A stretch of DNA of 35,057 bases from Schleiferiaceae bacterium (lineage in GTDB: Bacteria; Bacteroidota; Bacteroidia; Flavobacteriales; Schleiferiaceae). The translations under genes were made by a program, and so were the position numbers. Position 1 is the stretch's first letter; each line of letters opens with the position of its first letter. The stretch is from assembly GCA_022426185.1 (NCBI GenBank), contig JAKMEB010000097.1, positions 1-35,057 on the forward strand, given 5' to 3'. Of this stretch, positions 20,415-31,155 are shown one piece after another. The notes beneath the pieces were generated by a model. The model was not told the DNA's origin. It worked only from the letters and a program-made list of their open reading frames with translations, and ran no database searches.

Positions 20415-20615
20415 TCTTCTGATATCGTTTTCCCGGACCTGGTAAAGAAATTCCAAAGTGCCTAAGAATGGAAATCTATCTAACCTGGCGCTCCACTCCG
20501 TGACATTATTAAGGAGCACACTCTCCTCAGACATTAAATCGGCGTATGGATCCGCAGCGATGATGAGAATGCTATTTATCTTGGAGAGATCGGTAGATGT
20601 ATATAAGGACCATAA
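20415..20615 (-). pseudogene. Possible gene remnant: 67-codon open frame without a good start
   Basis: Reverse-strand stop-to-stop frame (TGA 616-618 to TAG 412-414, plus 20000) reads ...STDLSKINSILIIAADPYADLMSEESVLLNNVTEWSARLDRFPFLGTLEFLYQVRENDIRR*; it lies in an otherwise empty gap between two terminators. Confidence 0.25.
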
Positions 20616-20654
20616 TCATTAACACTGAAAATCTTACTATTGAATTGTGCTCAC

Positions 20655-20685
20655 AAAAAAAGCCCCGCTTAAGGCGGGGCTTTTT
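20655..20685 (-). terminator. Bidirectional intrinsic terminator downstream of yidC
   Basis: AGCCCCGC-TTAAG-GCGGGGCT with A-run on one side and T-run on the other; located 20 nt after the yidC stop on the minus strand. Confidence 0.9.
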
Positions 20686-20704
20686 ACCGGGATGGACTCC
20701 CCTA

Positions 20705-22489
20705 TTATTTTCTGCGCTGCGATCTATTAAGATTCTGCTGGCGTTGCATTTCTTCTAAGCGCCCCTGAAACTTACTCTTTTTCTTTTCGGCCTTAGGTTG
20801 CGCCTTTTTTTCTTCAATCTTAGCAAGAATCGCCTCGTCATTGACACTTCTGCGAATCCCCCATTGCATGGCAAAGGTTATTATATTACTCAAGAAGTAG
20901 TAATAAGTAAGTCCTGCAGGATAGCTGTTCAATACAAACATGAACATTAAAGGCATCACATACATAATGATCTGCATTTGCTTCATCTGTTCACTAGAAC
21001 CGGTACCTGCAGTCATCTGCTGATTCATTCTTGTATACAGGATGGTAGACGCTGTCATCAATAGTGTGAATATAGAGATGTGATTACCGTAAAAGGAGCT
21101 GATTAATGGAATATGCTGGTCCCATGAAATTAAAGCATCGTAAGTACTCAAATCTGTTGCCCACAAGAAACTCTCGCCGCGTAATTCGATTGATGCAGGG
21201 AAAAACCGGAACATGGCAATCAAAATAGGCATTTGAACAATTACGGGAATACAGCCTCCTAGCGGATTGACACCAGCCTCTTTGTACAAAGCCATTTGTG
21301 CTTGCTGCTTGGCGACGGCATCTTTCTCACCGAACTTTTTATTCATTTCATCCAACTGCGGTTTGAGTACACGCATTTTCGCCATAGAGCGATACGATGC
21401 AAAAGTCAATGGCGACATTGCCCCTTTAATTATAAGTACCATGATCAGGATGATGAGACCATAGCCTAGACCATAACCTTCGAGCCAATTAAAAATAGGT
21501 ACAACTACACCTCTACCTATCCACCCAAAAATGCCCCAACCGAAGTTGATCACCTTTTCGTAGCCTTGATCGTAATCTTTAAGCGTCTGGTAATGGTTTG
21601 GACCAATATAAAATGTGAATGGCAAGGTATACGAACCATCAACAGTCGTATTCAAAGTAGCAGTGCTCGAGAATTTTTTGACGATACTCTCGTCTTCATC
21701 TCCACCATTAACCGTGGCTGCTTGGACTTCAGAGAAACCGGCCTCCGGATGAGCGATAAAAGAAAAGAAGTGTTGTTTTTGTGCCAGCCAGTCCACTGCA
21801 CCAAGTGCCTCACTGTCATCGCCACCTCGACCGCTCATGTTTTCAATATCACCGTCTTCCGTGACTTTATAGGAATAAGTCGAATAAATACGCTCGTTAC
21901 TGATGCCTTTTTCCGTACGCATAGCCGTACGTTCCCAGAACAATTCAGGTTTACCTGCAGCTGCTGCAGTTCCACTTACCACCCAATTAAAATCGTAGCC
22001 CTTCTCTGGGAGGGTAATACGAACTTTAGTCGCACCGTCTGTGAGTACAGCACCTGATGAACTGCGCGTGTCGATCGTAAATCCTTTTTGACCGAGACTT
22101 TCAGCACCCGGTAAGATCAAATCCATGGTTTGATTTTGATTTACAACGAAAAGAGAATCTCCCGTATAAGTTGAAAAGCCCTTAATCTGTGCTGAAACCA
22201 ATCTTGCACCTTGAGTGCTGAAGGTCAATATCAAATCTGTATTCTCAATTACAAATTCTTCAGCTAGGAATGCATTATTATCAATTGCTGCGATATTTTC
22301 CGTCGAAGGGTTGTCCGATACAACCAATTCCGATGCGCTAACCGTTTCAGTGGATTCGGTTGCTGCAGGTTCAACGGGTACCTCTGGCGCATTTTTGCTT
22401 TGCCACCACCCAAAAACTCCCATGATGGCAGCAATGAGTATAAACCCTATAATTTGGTTTTTATCTAGCCCTTTATTTTGGTTTTCCAT
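20705..22489 (-). CDS. yidC: Membrane protein insertase YidC
   Basis: MENQNKGLDKNQIIGFILIAAIMGVFGWWQ; YGLGYGLIILIMVLIIKGAMSPLTFASYRSMAKMRVLKPQLDEMNKKFG; GVNPLGGCIPVIVQMPILIAMFRFFP. Confidence 0.96.
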   Translation of the reverse strand: MENQNKGLDKNQIIGFILIAAIMGVFGWWQSKNAPEVPVEPAATESTETVSASELVVSDNPSTENIAAIDNNAFLAEEFVIENTDLILTFSTQGARLVSAQIKGFSTYTGDSLFVVNQNQTMDLILPGAESLGQKGFTIDTRSSSGAVLTDGATKVRITLPEKGYDFNWVVSGTAAAAGKPELFWERTAMRTEKGISNERIYSTYSYKVTEDGDIENMSGRGGDDSEALGAVDWLAQKQHFFSFIAHPEAGFSEVQAATVNGGDEDESIVKKFSSTATLNTTVDGSYTLPFTFYIGPNHYQTLKDYDQGYEKVINFGWGIFGWIGRGVVVPIFNWLEGYGLGYGLIILIMVLIIKGAMSPLTFASYRSMAKMRVLKPQLDEMNKKFGEKDAVAKQQAQMALYKEAGVNPLGGCIPVIVQMPILIAMFRFFPASIELRGESFLWATDLSTYDALISWDQHIPLISSFYGNHISIFTLLMTASTILYTRMNQQMTAGTGSSEQMKQMQIIMYVMPLMFMFVLNSYPAGLTYYYFLSNIITFAMQWGIRRSVNDEAILAKIEEKKAQPKAEKKKSKFQGRLEEMQRQQNLNRSQRRK

Positions 22490-22492
22490 GTC

Positions 22493-24109
<1,617 letters not shown>

Positions 24110-24124
24110 TCAATTGAAACAGGG

Positions 24125-24132
24125 CAAAAGTA
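24125..24132 (-). promoter_or_regulatory. Candidate -7 element (TACTTTTG) for pyrG
   Basis: Match to TAnnTTTG about 19 nt upstream of the pyrG ATG, in the gap after the TonB-dependent receptor stop codon. Confidence 0.4.
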
Positions 24133-24149
24133 CCTCTTTTCTTGCCCAA

Positions 24150-26462
24150 TTAAAAGGAGAAACTACAGCTTATCGTAGGCATTATTGGCAATTGGTTGAC
24201 GCGCTCCGCTTCGACACGGTCGTAATAGAAGATGTTTTCCCTATTGTACATGTTCGTAGCACCTACACTAGCCTCCATAGGGCCGTATTTCCATTGACCG
24301 GAATACTTGAGACTTGCATCTAATCTATGATATGTAGGCAGTCTGTTACTATTCAATGCGCCATAAAGGATAGAAGGATCTCCGTTGGCTGTGGTGTAAT
24401 CGAAGTTGATGTCCGGATTACCCAATGGATCCAGAAAATCAATCCCTGGATAATAGCCTTGGGTTGGTGTAAACGGAAAGCCTGTTCCCAAGTTCCAGCG
24501 TACGCTGATGTACCATTGCTCCTTTTTACCCAATTTCGCGTTACCAACAAGATTCAAATTGTGACGACGGTCAAAATTAGGCGCGTACACTTGGATGCCA
24601 TCATCGCGTCGGACCTTACTCCAGGCATATACTCCCCAGAAATAATAACGTCCTTTTTCATATTTCAATACCGCATCATAGCCATACGCCCAACCGTGCT
24701 CTACGATGAAATCTTTCCTTAAAATTTCCGGACGATCACTATAGGCTGGAACATCATCGTAAAGTTGATTACGATTGACATTGGTAATTTGAGAAAAATC
24801 CTTTAGATACGTTTCCAAATTGATGTCCCAATGATCACCCAAATCATACTCGAAGCCACCCACTGCATGCGATGCTTTTTGCAATTTTGAAGTAATGGGA
24901 TCGTCTCTAAAATTTTCCGGTAAATCTGTAGCGCCGGATAAGAAACCATAAAAGAGATTGACTACATCGCGGTCAGAATTTGCTGCCACAAGGTTTTGAC
25001 TGTAGAGCCCCGCAGAAGCTTTAAATCTAAAATCTTCCGTTATGCTGTACTTAATACCTAACCTTGGCTCTATACTAAGTTCAGATAGTGACCCATAGTA
25101 GTGTAAACGCAATCCTGGCTCAACAATGAGCAAGGTCCCTACATGACGATAGTTGAAGAAACCACCTAATTCAGTCGTACTTTCTTGCTGGTTTAAATTC
25201 AGCCCTAGACTGTTGGTGAAATTAAAATCTGTAGTATACCCAATCAAATCAATCCCATATTTCACCTCATCTGCTTTGCCAAGAAAATAAGTAAAGTCTA
25301 AACCGCCGTTAAACCCATTGATGGTGGAGTTCCTGGGTTGATCTGGATTTTCTGTACTCTCGATATAATACTGGCTTTGCGCAAAATTACCCTGAATAAG
25401 CGTAGCGGATGCGGGAGGTATAACAGTGAAATTTGCGCCGTACCCCCAACTGTTCCATTGTATACCCTTGTCAGAGTCTAAAAGGACGGCGTCAGAAAAA
25501 TTGAACGCCTTTGCACTTAATTTTGAACCGTTATCCGATTGCGTTGTGAACTTACCATAGAGATCATTAAAGGTGAATGGCAATCCCCCAAAACGAGTCT
25601 CAACATAAGGGTAAAAAATAGGTGCAGCCTGGCGTAGGTAACTTGTTTTACCAGATATAAAAATGCTGTTATTCGCTAAGCCCTTATCGTTTTTTGGACC
25701 AATTGGTGCCTCAACCAATAGTTTACTCATGTACGTGGATGAATAAAGCTTTCCACTAATTTTCTTGCGGTTTCCATCGCGCGTCTTCACATCCATTACG
25801 GACGAGTTTCGAGAGCCATATTCAGCACCAAACCCCGCGGTGTAAACTTTCGCGCTCTGCAATACATCCGTATCAAATACGGAGAAAAATCCGATGCTGT
25901 GAAAAGGGTTGTAGATGATCATACCGTCCAACAAAACTAAATTCTGTATTGGAGCGCCTCCACGAATGTAAAGTTGACCTCCTTGATCGCCCGTTGTCAC
26001 TACCCCCGGTAAGACCGAAATTGCCTTCATTAAATCTGGATCACCTCCGGCAGAGAAGGTTTCAATAGACTTTGGATTTAATGTAACCACCGCTGTGTTC
26101 ACTTTAACTTTTTTCTCTGCGCGCTCGATGTTCAAATCAACTGTATTCAACATTTGAGACGATTCCGTGAGGTACACTTTGATCGTGGTGGGTTTATTAC
26201 CATAGATGCGTGCCTCTATAGTCTTAGGTTCAAAGCCTAAAAAACTTACCGTAACTTTTTGAAGCCCCACGGGTACTTTATTCACCTGGAAATATCCGTC
26301 TAGATTAGTGGTAGCTCCTACGCTTGCTCCCTCGACGACTATATTTGCATAAGGTACGGCCTCTGCGCCGCCCTCCGCATACACAAAGCCTCGCAGCATT
26401 TGTCCTTGCGCAAAAAGGGCGCTGTTTATTATTAAAAAAAGTACGAGAAGTCTAGCTTTCAT
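24150..26462 (-). CDS. TonB-dependent receptor with N-terminal carboxypeptidase-regulatory-like domain
   Basis: LRGFVYAEGGAEAVPYANIVVEGASVGATTNLDGYFQVNKVPVG; plug-domain motifs LMKAISVLPGVVTTGDQGGQLYIRGGAPIQNLVLLDGMIIYNPFH. Confidence 0.93.
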   Translation of the reverse strand: MKARLLVLFLIINSALFAQGQMLRGFVYAEGGAEAVPYANIVVEGASVGATTNLDGYFQVNKVPVGLQKVTVSFLGFEPKTIEARIYGNKPTTIKVYLTESSQMLNTVDLNIERAEKKVKVNTAVVTLNPKSIETFSAGGDPDLMKAISVLPGVVTTGDQGGQLYIRGGAPIQNLVLLDGMIIYNPFHSIGFFSVFDTDVLQSAKVYTAGFGAEYGSRNSSVMDVKTRDGNRKKISGKLYSSTYMSKLLVEAPIGPKNDKGLANNSIFISGKTSYLRQAAPIFYPYVETRFGGLPFTFNDLYGKFTTQSDNGSKLSAKAFNFSDAVLLDSDKGIQWNSWGYGANFTVIPPASATLIQGNFAQSQYYIESTENPDQPRNSTINGFNGGLDFTYFLGKADEVKYGIDLIGYTTDFNFTNSLGLNLNQQESTTELGGFFNYRHVGTLLIVEPGLRLHYYGSLSELSIEPRLGIKYSITEDFRFKASAGLYSQNLVAANSDRDVVNLFYGFLSGATDLPENFRDDPITSKLQKASHAVGGFEYDLGDHWDINLETYLKDFSQITNVNRNQLYDDVPAYSDRPEILRKDFIVEHGWAYGYDAVLKYEKGRYYFWGVYAWSKVRRDDGIQVYAPNFDRRHNLNLVGNAKLGKKEQWYISVRWNLGTGFPFTPTQGYYPGIDFLDPLGNPDINFDYTTANGDPSILYGALNSNRLPTYHRLDASLKYSGQWKYGPMEASVGATNMYNRENIFYYDRVEAERVNQLPIMPTISCSFSF

Positions 26463-26490
26463 AATGGGGTTCTTAGTGCAAAAATAAGGC

Positions 26491-27504
26491 CTAAAGTGTG
26501 CACCTTATCAACCATTCTCGCAAATACTCATAGTCTCCTGAAGAAGAACGTATTACCCCTTTACATTTACGATCAAACTCTAGCAATTCTTCAAGCATGT
26601 TATGGGCATGGGCAGACGAATAATGTCGCGCAGCCGATGAGAACTGCTTCAAGAAGTATGGATGCACTTTTAGCGCTGTGGCAATCTGTTTTTCGTTTTT
26701 ACCCGTTAAACTATGGTATTGAATAAGATTATTCACAAAGTTGAATAAGATTCCTGTAATCATTTGAACAGGATGTTCTTTTGGATTTTTACTGAAAAAA
26801 TGAACGATTTTAAAAGCTTTCGCAACATCCTTCGTAGCAATAGCGGCAACCAATTCAAAATTATTGTAATCCTTCGAAATACCGATGTGCCGCTCGACAT
26901 CTGCAGCAGATAGATCACGTGCTTCGCCCATTGCTACATCCAGCTTATTTACTTCATTGTGCAACCGACTCAAATCCGTACCTACCTGTTCTGCCATGGC
27001 GGCAACCACTGCTGGACTGGTAGAAAATCCCTTGGCCGATAATCGCTTATCCAACCAGGGTATCACTTGGTAATCCCGCAACGCATCGGACTCCAAAAAA
27101 ACCGTCTTCGCCTTAATGGCTTTACCTGCTTTAGAACGCTTATCTAATTTCTTATGCATGTGTCCAAACGCTAAGACCGTTGTAGACTGTGGTTGTTCAA
27201 GATAAGAAGCCAAAAGTTCCCAATCGGAAGTCTTTAAATGCTGTGCTTCCTTAACCACCACTACCATGTACTCACTCATCATGGGGAAGCGCTTTGCCTC
27301 TTCTAAGATTTGCAGCATGTTGGTGTCCTTACCGTAAAGTACACTTTGATTAAAGCTACGCTCTGCTTCATCTAACAACTCCTTTTCTATAATCTCAAGC
27401 GCTTGTTGCGCATAAAAGGACTCCTCACCAGAAAAGAAATAGACCGGAGCCAACTTCTTCGCGCGCAAATCTTTAACTATACTCTCGTAGCTGTAAGTCG
27501 CCAT
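26491..27504 (-). CDS. holA: DNA polymerase III delta subunit
   Basis: APVYFFSGEESFYAQQALEIIEKELL, AKRFPMMSEYMVVVVKEAQHLK, VGTDLSRLHNEVNKL. Overlaps the rlmH stop (TAATG). Confidence 0.9.
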   Translation of the reverse strand: MATYSYESIVKDLRAKKLAPVYFFSGEESFYAQQALEIIEKELLDEAERSFNQSVLYGKDTNMLQILEEAKRFPMMSEYMVVVVKEAQHLKTSDWELLASYLEQPQSTTVLAFGHMHKKLDKRSKAGKAIKAKTVFLESDALRDYQVIPWLDKRLSAKGFSTSPAVVAAMAEQVGTDLSRLHNEVNKLDVAMGEARDLSAADVERHIGISKDYNNFELVAAIATKDVAKAFKIVHFFSKNPKEHPVQMITGILFNFVNNLIQYHSLTGKNEKQIATALKVHPYFLKQFSSAARHYSSAHAHNMLEELLEFDRKCKGVIRSSSGDYEYLREWLIRCTL

Positions 27505-27977
27505 TAATCGTTGTGGTAAGGTTCATTGTTCAAAATAGTAAAAGCACGGTAGAGCTGCTCTAAAAATACAACACGAATCAATTGATGGGACGTCGTCATT
27601 GCACTCATACTGAGCATACCCTGCGCCTTGTCGTACATACCCTGAGAAAATCCATAAGCACCACCCACAATAAAAACCAATCGCTTTGGACCACCGTTCA
27701 TCCATTTTTGCAGTTGCTGGGCAAAACCCCTTGAAGTATGACCTTTGCCTTTTTCATCCAAAAGAACAACCCAATCACCAGGCTGGAGCTGCTTTTGAAA
27801 TGATTGATATTCAAGTTCTTTTAAGGCTTCTGAGGAGCGCTTACCTCCGCCCTTCACATCAGGAACAACGATGGTCTCGTACGGTAAATAGTGTTTTAAA
27901 CGACCTTCATATTGGGCCATTCCTTCAGTGAGATAGCGTTCAGAAGTTTTACCAATAACGAGAAATACAATCTTCAT
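27504..27977 (-). CDS. rlmH: 23S rRNA (pseudouridine-1915-N3)-methyltransferase RlmH
   Basis: MKIVFLVIGKT, VVLLDEKGKGHTSRGFAQQL, FIVGGAYGFSQGM, SMSAMTTSHQLIRVVFLEQLYRAFTILNNEPYHND. Confidence 0.97.
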   Translation of the reverse strand: MKIVFLVIGKTSERYLTEGMAQYEGRLKHYLPYETIVVPDVKGGGKRSSEALKELEYQSFQKQLQPGDWVVLLDEKGKGHTSRGFAQQLQKWMNGGPKRLVFIVGGAYGFSQGMYDKAQGMLSMSAMTTSHQLIRVVFLEQLYRAFTILNNEPYHND

Positions 27978-28032
27978 GAGCCGTACAAAGATGCTAACTT
28001 GCAGTGAGAAGCCCCTCTTAAAATCTAATTTT

Positions 28033-28893
28033 ATGCCCTACGCTTCCTGGATACCTGATTTTCATGCATTAAAGGCTCAACTTGATTTCGCTATAGCCGA
28101 AGACCTAGGCGATGGGGACCATAGTGCCCTATCCAGTATACCTGTGAATCATCGCGGCAAGGCACAACTCATCCTAAAGGAACCCGGTATTTTTGCAGGT
28201 GGAGCGTTGGCGAGGCATCTATTTAAATACATTGACTCAACTGCAACAGTTACGCAGTTGGTTGAAGATGGGTCACTGACGAAAGAAGGCACAGTGGCTA
28301 TGACTGTAGAAGGAAATACCATCAAACTTTTACAAAGTGAACGTCTTGTGTTAAACTACCTTCAGCGACTTTCAGGGATTGCAACGCGAACCTATTCGTA
28401 TGCTTCTTTAATTGCACATACTTCCTGTACTGTATTAGACACAAGGAAAACCACACCCGGTCTTCGTGTTTTGGAGAAATGGGCAGTCGCCCTCGGAGGA
28501 GGTGGCAACCATCGCATGGGGCTTTATGATATGATCATGCTTAAGGATAATCATATCGATTTCGCAGGCGGTATTTCTGAGGCCGTGGGACGAACTAAAA
28601 CGTATCTAAAAAATAAGGACCGAGCATTAGCCATCGAGGTTGAGACACGAAATTTAGAAGAGGTAAAAGCCGCCATTCAGGCGGGCGTCGACCGCATCAT
28701 GCTTGATAATTTCAGCGTTTCTGAAACAAAGGAGGCCGTGAAATATATCGCTGGACGAACAGAAGTTGAAAGCAGCGGTGGTATTACTCGCGATACCTTA
28801 GTACCTTACGCCGAATGTGGAGTCGATTTTATCAGCGTTGGTGCGCTTACCCACCACATTAAAGGATTAGACATGAGTTTAAAGGCACTATAG
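28033..28893 (+). CDS. nadC: Nicotinate-nucleotide diphosphorylase (carboxylating)
   Basis: AIAEDLGDGDHSALS, ERLVLNYLQRLSGIAT, LDTRKTTPGLRVLEKWAVALGGGGNHRMGLYDMIMLKDNHI, ESSGGIT. ATG 28033 is preferred over the track start 27976, which overlaps the divergent rlmH start. Confidence 0.95.
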   Translation: MPYASWIPDFHALKAQLDFAIAEDLGDGDHSALSSIPVNHRGKAQLILKEPGIFAGGALARHLFKYIDSTATVTQLVEDGSLTKEGTVAMTVEGNTIKLLQSERLVLNYLQRLSGIATRTYSYASLIAHTSCTVLDTRKTTPGLRVLEKWAVALGGGGNHRMGLYDMIMLKDNHIDFAGGISEAVGRTKTYLKNKDRALAIEVETRNLEEVKAAIQAGVDRIMLDNFSVSETKEAVKYIAGRTEVESSGGITRDTLVPYAECGVDFISVGALTHHIKGLDMSLKAL

Positions 28894-28894
28894 A

Positions 28895-29800
28895 ATGAGT
28901 CTCATCAAACGTATTGAACGTACGCTTACCAAAGTAAGGCCACCGTTTTTCGACGGGCTTTCTGTATGGGATATTCTGAGCTTTTTTATGCGCGGTATTT
29001 ATGAAGGCGCCATTACCTCCCGCGCTGGATCAGTCAGTTTCAGCTTTTTCCTCGCCTTATTCCCTGGCATCATATTCGTTTTTACTTTGATTGCCTATTT
29101 ACCTCTTGATGTATTCCAAGATGAACTTTTTGGGGTTCTGGCGGATGTGCTTCCTCCAAGTACACAGGAGATGGCTTTTGATGCGATCGAAGATGTTTTA
29201 ACCATAAAACGTGGTGGTCTCTTATCCGTTACGTTCATTGCGGCACTTATTTTTGCTACGAACGGAACGTTAAGTCTGATTTCAAATTTGGGCATCAGCT
29301 ACCACAACATCAAGGTTAAGAATTTCTGGTCCCAATACTTCTCCGCGTTCCTACTCACCATTGGCTTAACCGTTTTAATTATTATCGCCATAGTTGCTTT
29401 AATATTCACCCAAGGCTTTACAGGCTGGCTGGTAGATTTAGGGTATTTGGCAGAATATGCCTCATTTGTAATCTATTGGGGCAGGCTACTCGTCTTACTA
29501 CTCACCATTCTTTTGGCCATATCTTTAGTCTATAACTACGGCCCTGTGCGATCAAGAGACTGGCGATTTATTTCCGCTGGAAGTTTATTAGCCACGTTTC
29601 TGATCATTATATCCTCTCAAGGATTTAGCTTTTACGTTGAACATTTCTCTACGTACAACAAATTCTATGGCTCTATTGGAACACTGCTCATCATGCTGCT
29701 TTGGATCTACGTCAATGCCTTTGGCCTTATCATAGGATTTGAACTCAACGCGAGTATTACTGGTGCGCAGCAGCAAAGAGATCAAAGTACTACTGAATAA
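28895..29800 (+). CDS. YihY/BrkB family inner-membrane protein
   Basis: GAITSRAGSVSFSFFLALFPGIIFVFTLIAYLP, LATNGTLSLISNLGI-type core, C-terminal IMLLWIYVNAFGLIIGFELNASI. Confidence 0.9.
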   Translation: MSLIKRIERTLTKVRPPFFDGLSVWDILSFFMRGIYEGAITSRAGSVSFSFFLALFPGIIFVFTLIAYLPLDVFQDELFGVLADVLPPSTQEMAFDAIEDVLTIKRGGLLSVTFIAALIFATNGTLSLISNLGISYHNIKVKNFWSQYFSAFLLTIGLTVLIIIAIVALIFTQGFTGWLVDLGYLAEYASFVIYWGRLLVLLLTILLAISLVYNYGPVRSRDWRFISAGSLLATFLIIISSQGFSFYVEHFSTYNKFYGSIGTLLIMLLWIYVNAFGLIIGFELNASITGAQQQRDQSTTE

Positions 29801-29828
29801 AAAAAGCCCCGAGAAATTTCTCGAGGCT
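29799..29828 (-). terminator. Intrinsic terminator for the LamG/T9SS gene (minus strand), in a convergent gap
   Basis: AGCC-C-CGAGAAA/TTTCTCG-A-GGCT with one mismatch; a run of 7 A on the plus strand gives the U-tract for minus-strand transcription. Confidence 0.8.
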
Positions 29829-29851
29829 GTATATTTAATAGTCAAAAGACA

Positions 29852-31126
29852 CTACCGCATCAAACTAAATTGCTGGTACTTTATGAATTCAACTCCATCG
29901 ACGTCCCGATACATGATTTGAGCGATGTATACTCCTTCATAGCACGACTTATCATTAAACGTACCATTCCATCCCGTGTTGATGTCTTTACTGTGGAATA
30001 ATATATTTCCGTCTCTATTATAAACCTGCATTTCAAAATAGGTAATAGCATTTGCCTTCACTAAGTAGACGTCATTTTTAAAATCGCCATTAGGGGTAAA
30101 AGCAGATGGCGCAAAAACTGCAGCAACGTCCCTTGGATCAGGAAGCGTATCACATTCTGCTAACGCGATGTAGACCGTGTCAGAACAAAGGTATTTACAA
30201 TAACCTGCCTCAACAACTACTGTATCATCTCTGGAGAACGACTTCTGGTAATTTGCTCCTACCTGTGTATTGCCTGAGGTATTGGTCCAATTATAAGAGA
30301 AATTAAACGTCATCGCTGGACCTCCCATTGTATTCACGGACGGAGTTGCAGTTCCGTTTAGTGCGATAATACCTGCGGCACAATCTTCCCATCCGTCTGC
30401 ATCAGTCAACTCATTGAAGTCGAAATTCGTTGCGAGTGTTGAAAAGGAAGCTGGGTTCAAATGTGTACTCATGTAAGTCTGAATGTCGCCTGAGGTGCGT
30501 TCTTCATTCCAGATACGAAATTCATCCATCTCGCCATTAAGGTAGGCTGCATTACCTGAAGTAGGACTTACCCCATATCCCATAGTAATGTCACCCGTGT
30601 GCGAAATGTCTCCGCCAACACCAAAGTTTTTCGAGGTTTCAAATCCACCGTCTATGTAAAGCGTCGCTGTAGTTGTTCCACGGTTCCAGGTCACAGCCAC
30701 GTGGTGCCAATTCCCGTCATCGATTTCTGTGATGCTACCTGTCATTAATTCGTATGCACCCGCATTATCTCTAGCAGCGAATCCTACATTTCCTGAATTA
30801 TCCTTCCAAATAGCCCAGCCTTGACCGGTAGCATTTCTATAAACGGATAGGTACTCAAGTCCTGAAGTAGTGTTTACTAAAACCCAGAATTCAACCGAAA
30901 AGCTGGTCGTTCCGATGTTAAATGCAGCGTTGTTTGGGATTTCCAAATAATCTGACGAGCCATCAAATTGCAAAGAATTGTTCGATGTAGTACTGCGCGC
31001 AGCAACGACTTCTACTATTTCATCTGGACAAACTAAGAAATCATCCTGATCAACTGTGACCGTCATTACCTGCGCAAAAAGTGCCGGCGAAAAAAATGCG
31101 AATAAAAGGAGAAGCGTATTCTTCAT
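29852..31126 (-). CDS. Secreted LamG/concanavalin-like protein with gliding-motility-type C-terminal domain (T9SS type-B sorting)
   Basis: LQFDGSSDYLEIPNNAAFNIGTTSFSVEFWV...WHHVAVTWNRGTTTATLYIDG (LamG); VFAPSAFTPNGDFKNDVYLVKA...FEMQVYNRDGNILFHSKDINTGWNGTFNDKSCYEGVYIAQIMYRDVDG (T9SS type-B C-terminal domain). ATG 31126 gives a clean signal peptide MKNTLLLLFAFFSPALFAQ. Confidence 0.92.
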   Translation of the reverse strand: MKNTLLLLFAFFSPALFAQVMTVTVDQDDFLVCPDEIVEVVAARSTTSNNSLQFDGSSDYLEIPNNAAFNIGTTSFSVEFWVLVNTTSGLEYLSVYRNATGQGWAIWKDNSGNVGFAARDNAGAYELMTGSITEIDDGNWHHVAVTWNRGTTTATLYIDGGFETSKNFGVGGDISHTGDITMGYGVSPTSGNAAYLNGEMDEFRIWNEERTSGDIQTYMSTHLNPASFSTLATNFDFNELTDADGWEDCAAGIIALNGTATPSVNTMGGPAMTFNFSYNWTNTSGNTQVGANYQKSFSRDDTVVVEAGYCKYLCSDTVYIALAECDTLPDPRDVAAVFAPSAFTPNGDFKNDVYLVKANAITYFEMQVYNRDGNILFHSKDINTGWNGTFNDKSCYEGVYIAQIMYRDVDGVEFIKYQQFSLMR

Positions 31127-31144
31127 GTATAACTGCTTGAGTTC

Positions 31145-31152
31145 CAAAAATA
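31145..31152 (-). promoter_or_regulatory. Candidate -7 element (TATTTTTG) for the LamG/T9SS gene
   Basis: Match to TAnnTTTG about 19 nt upstream of ATG 31126, in the gap after the decarboxylase stop. Confidence 0.4.
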
Positions 31153-31155
31153 AGA

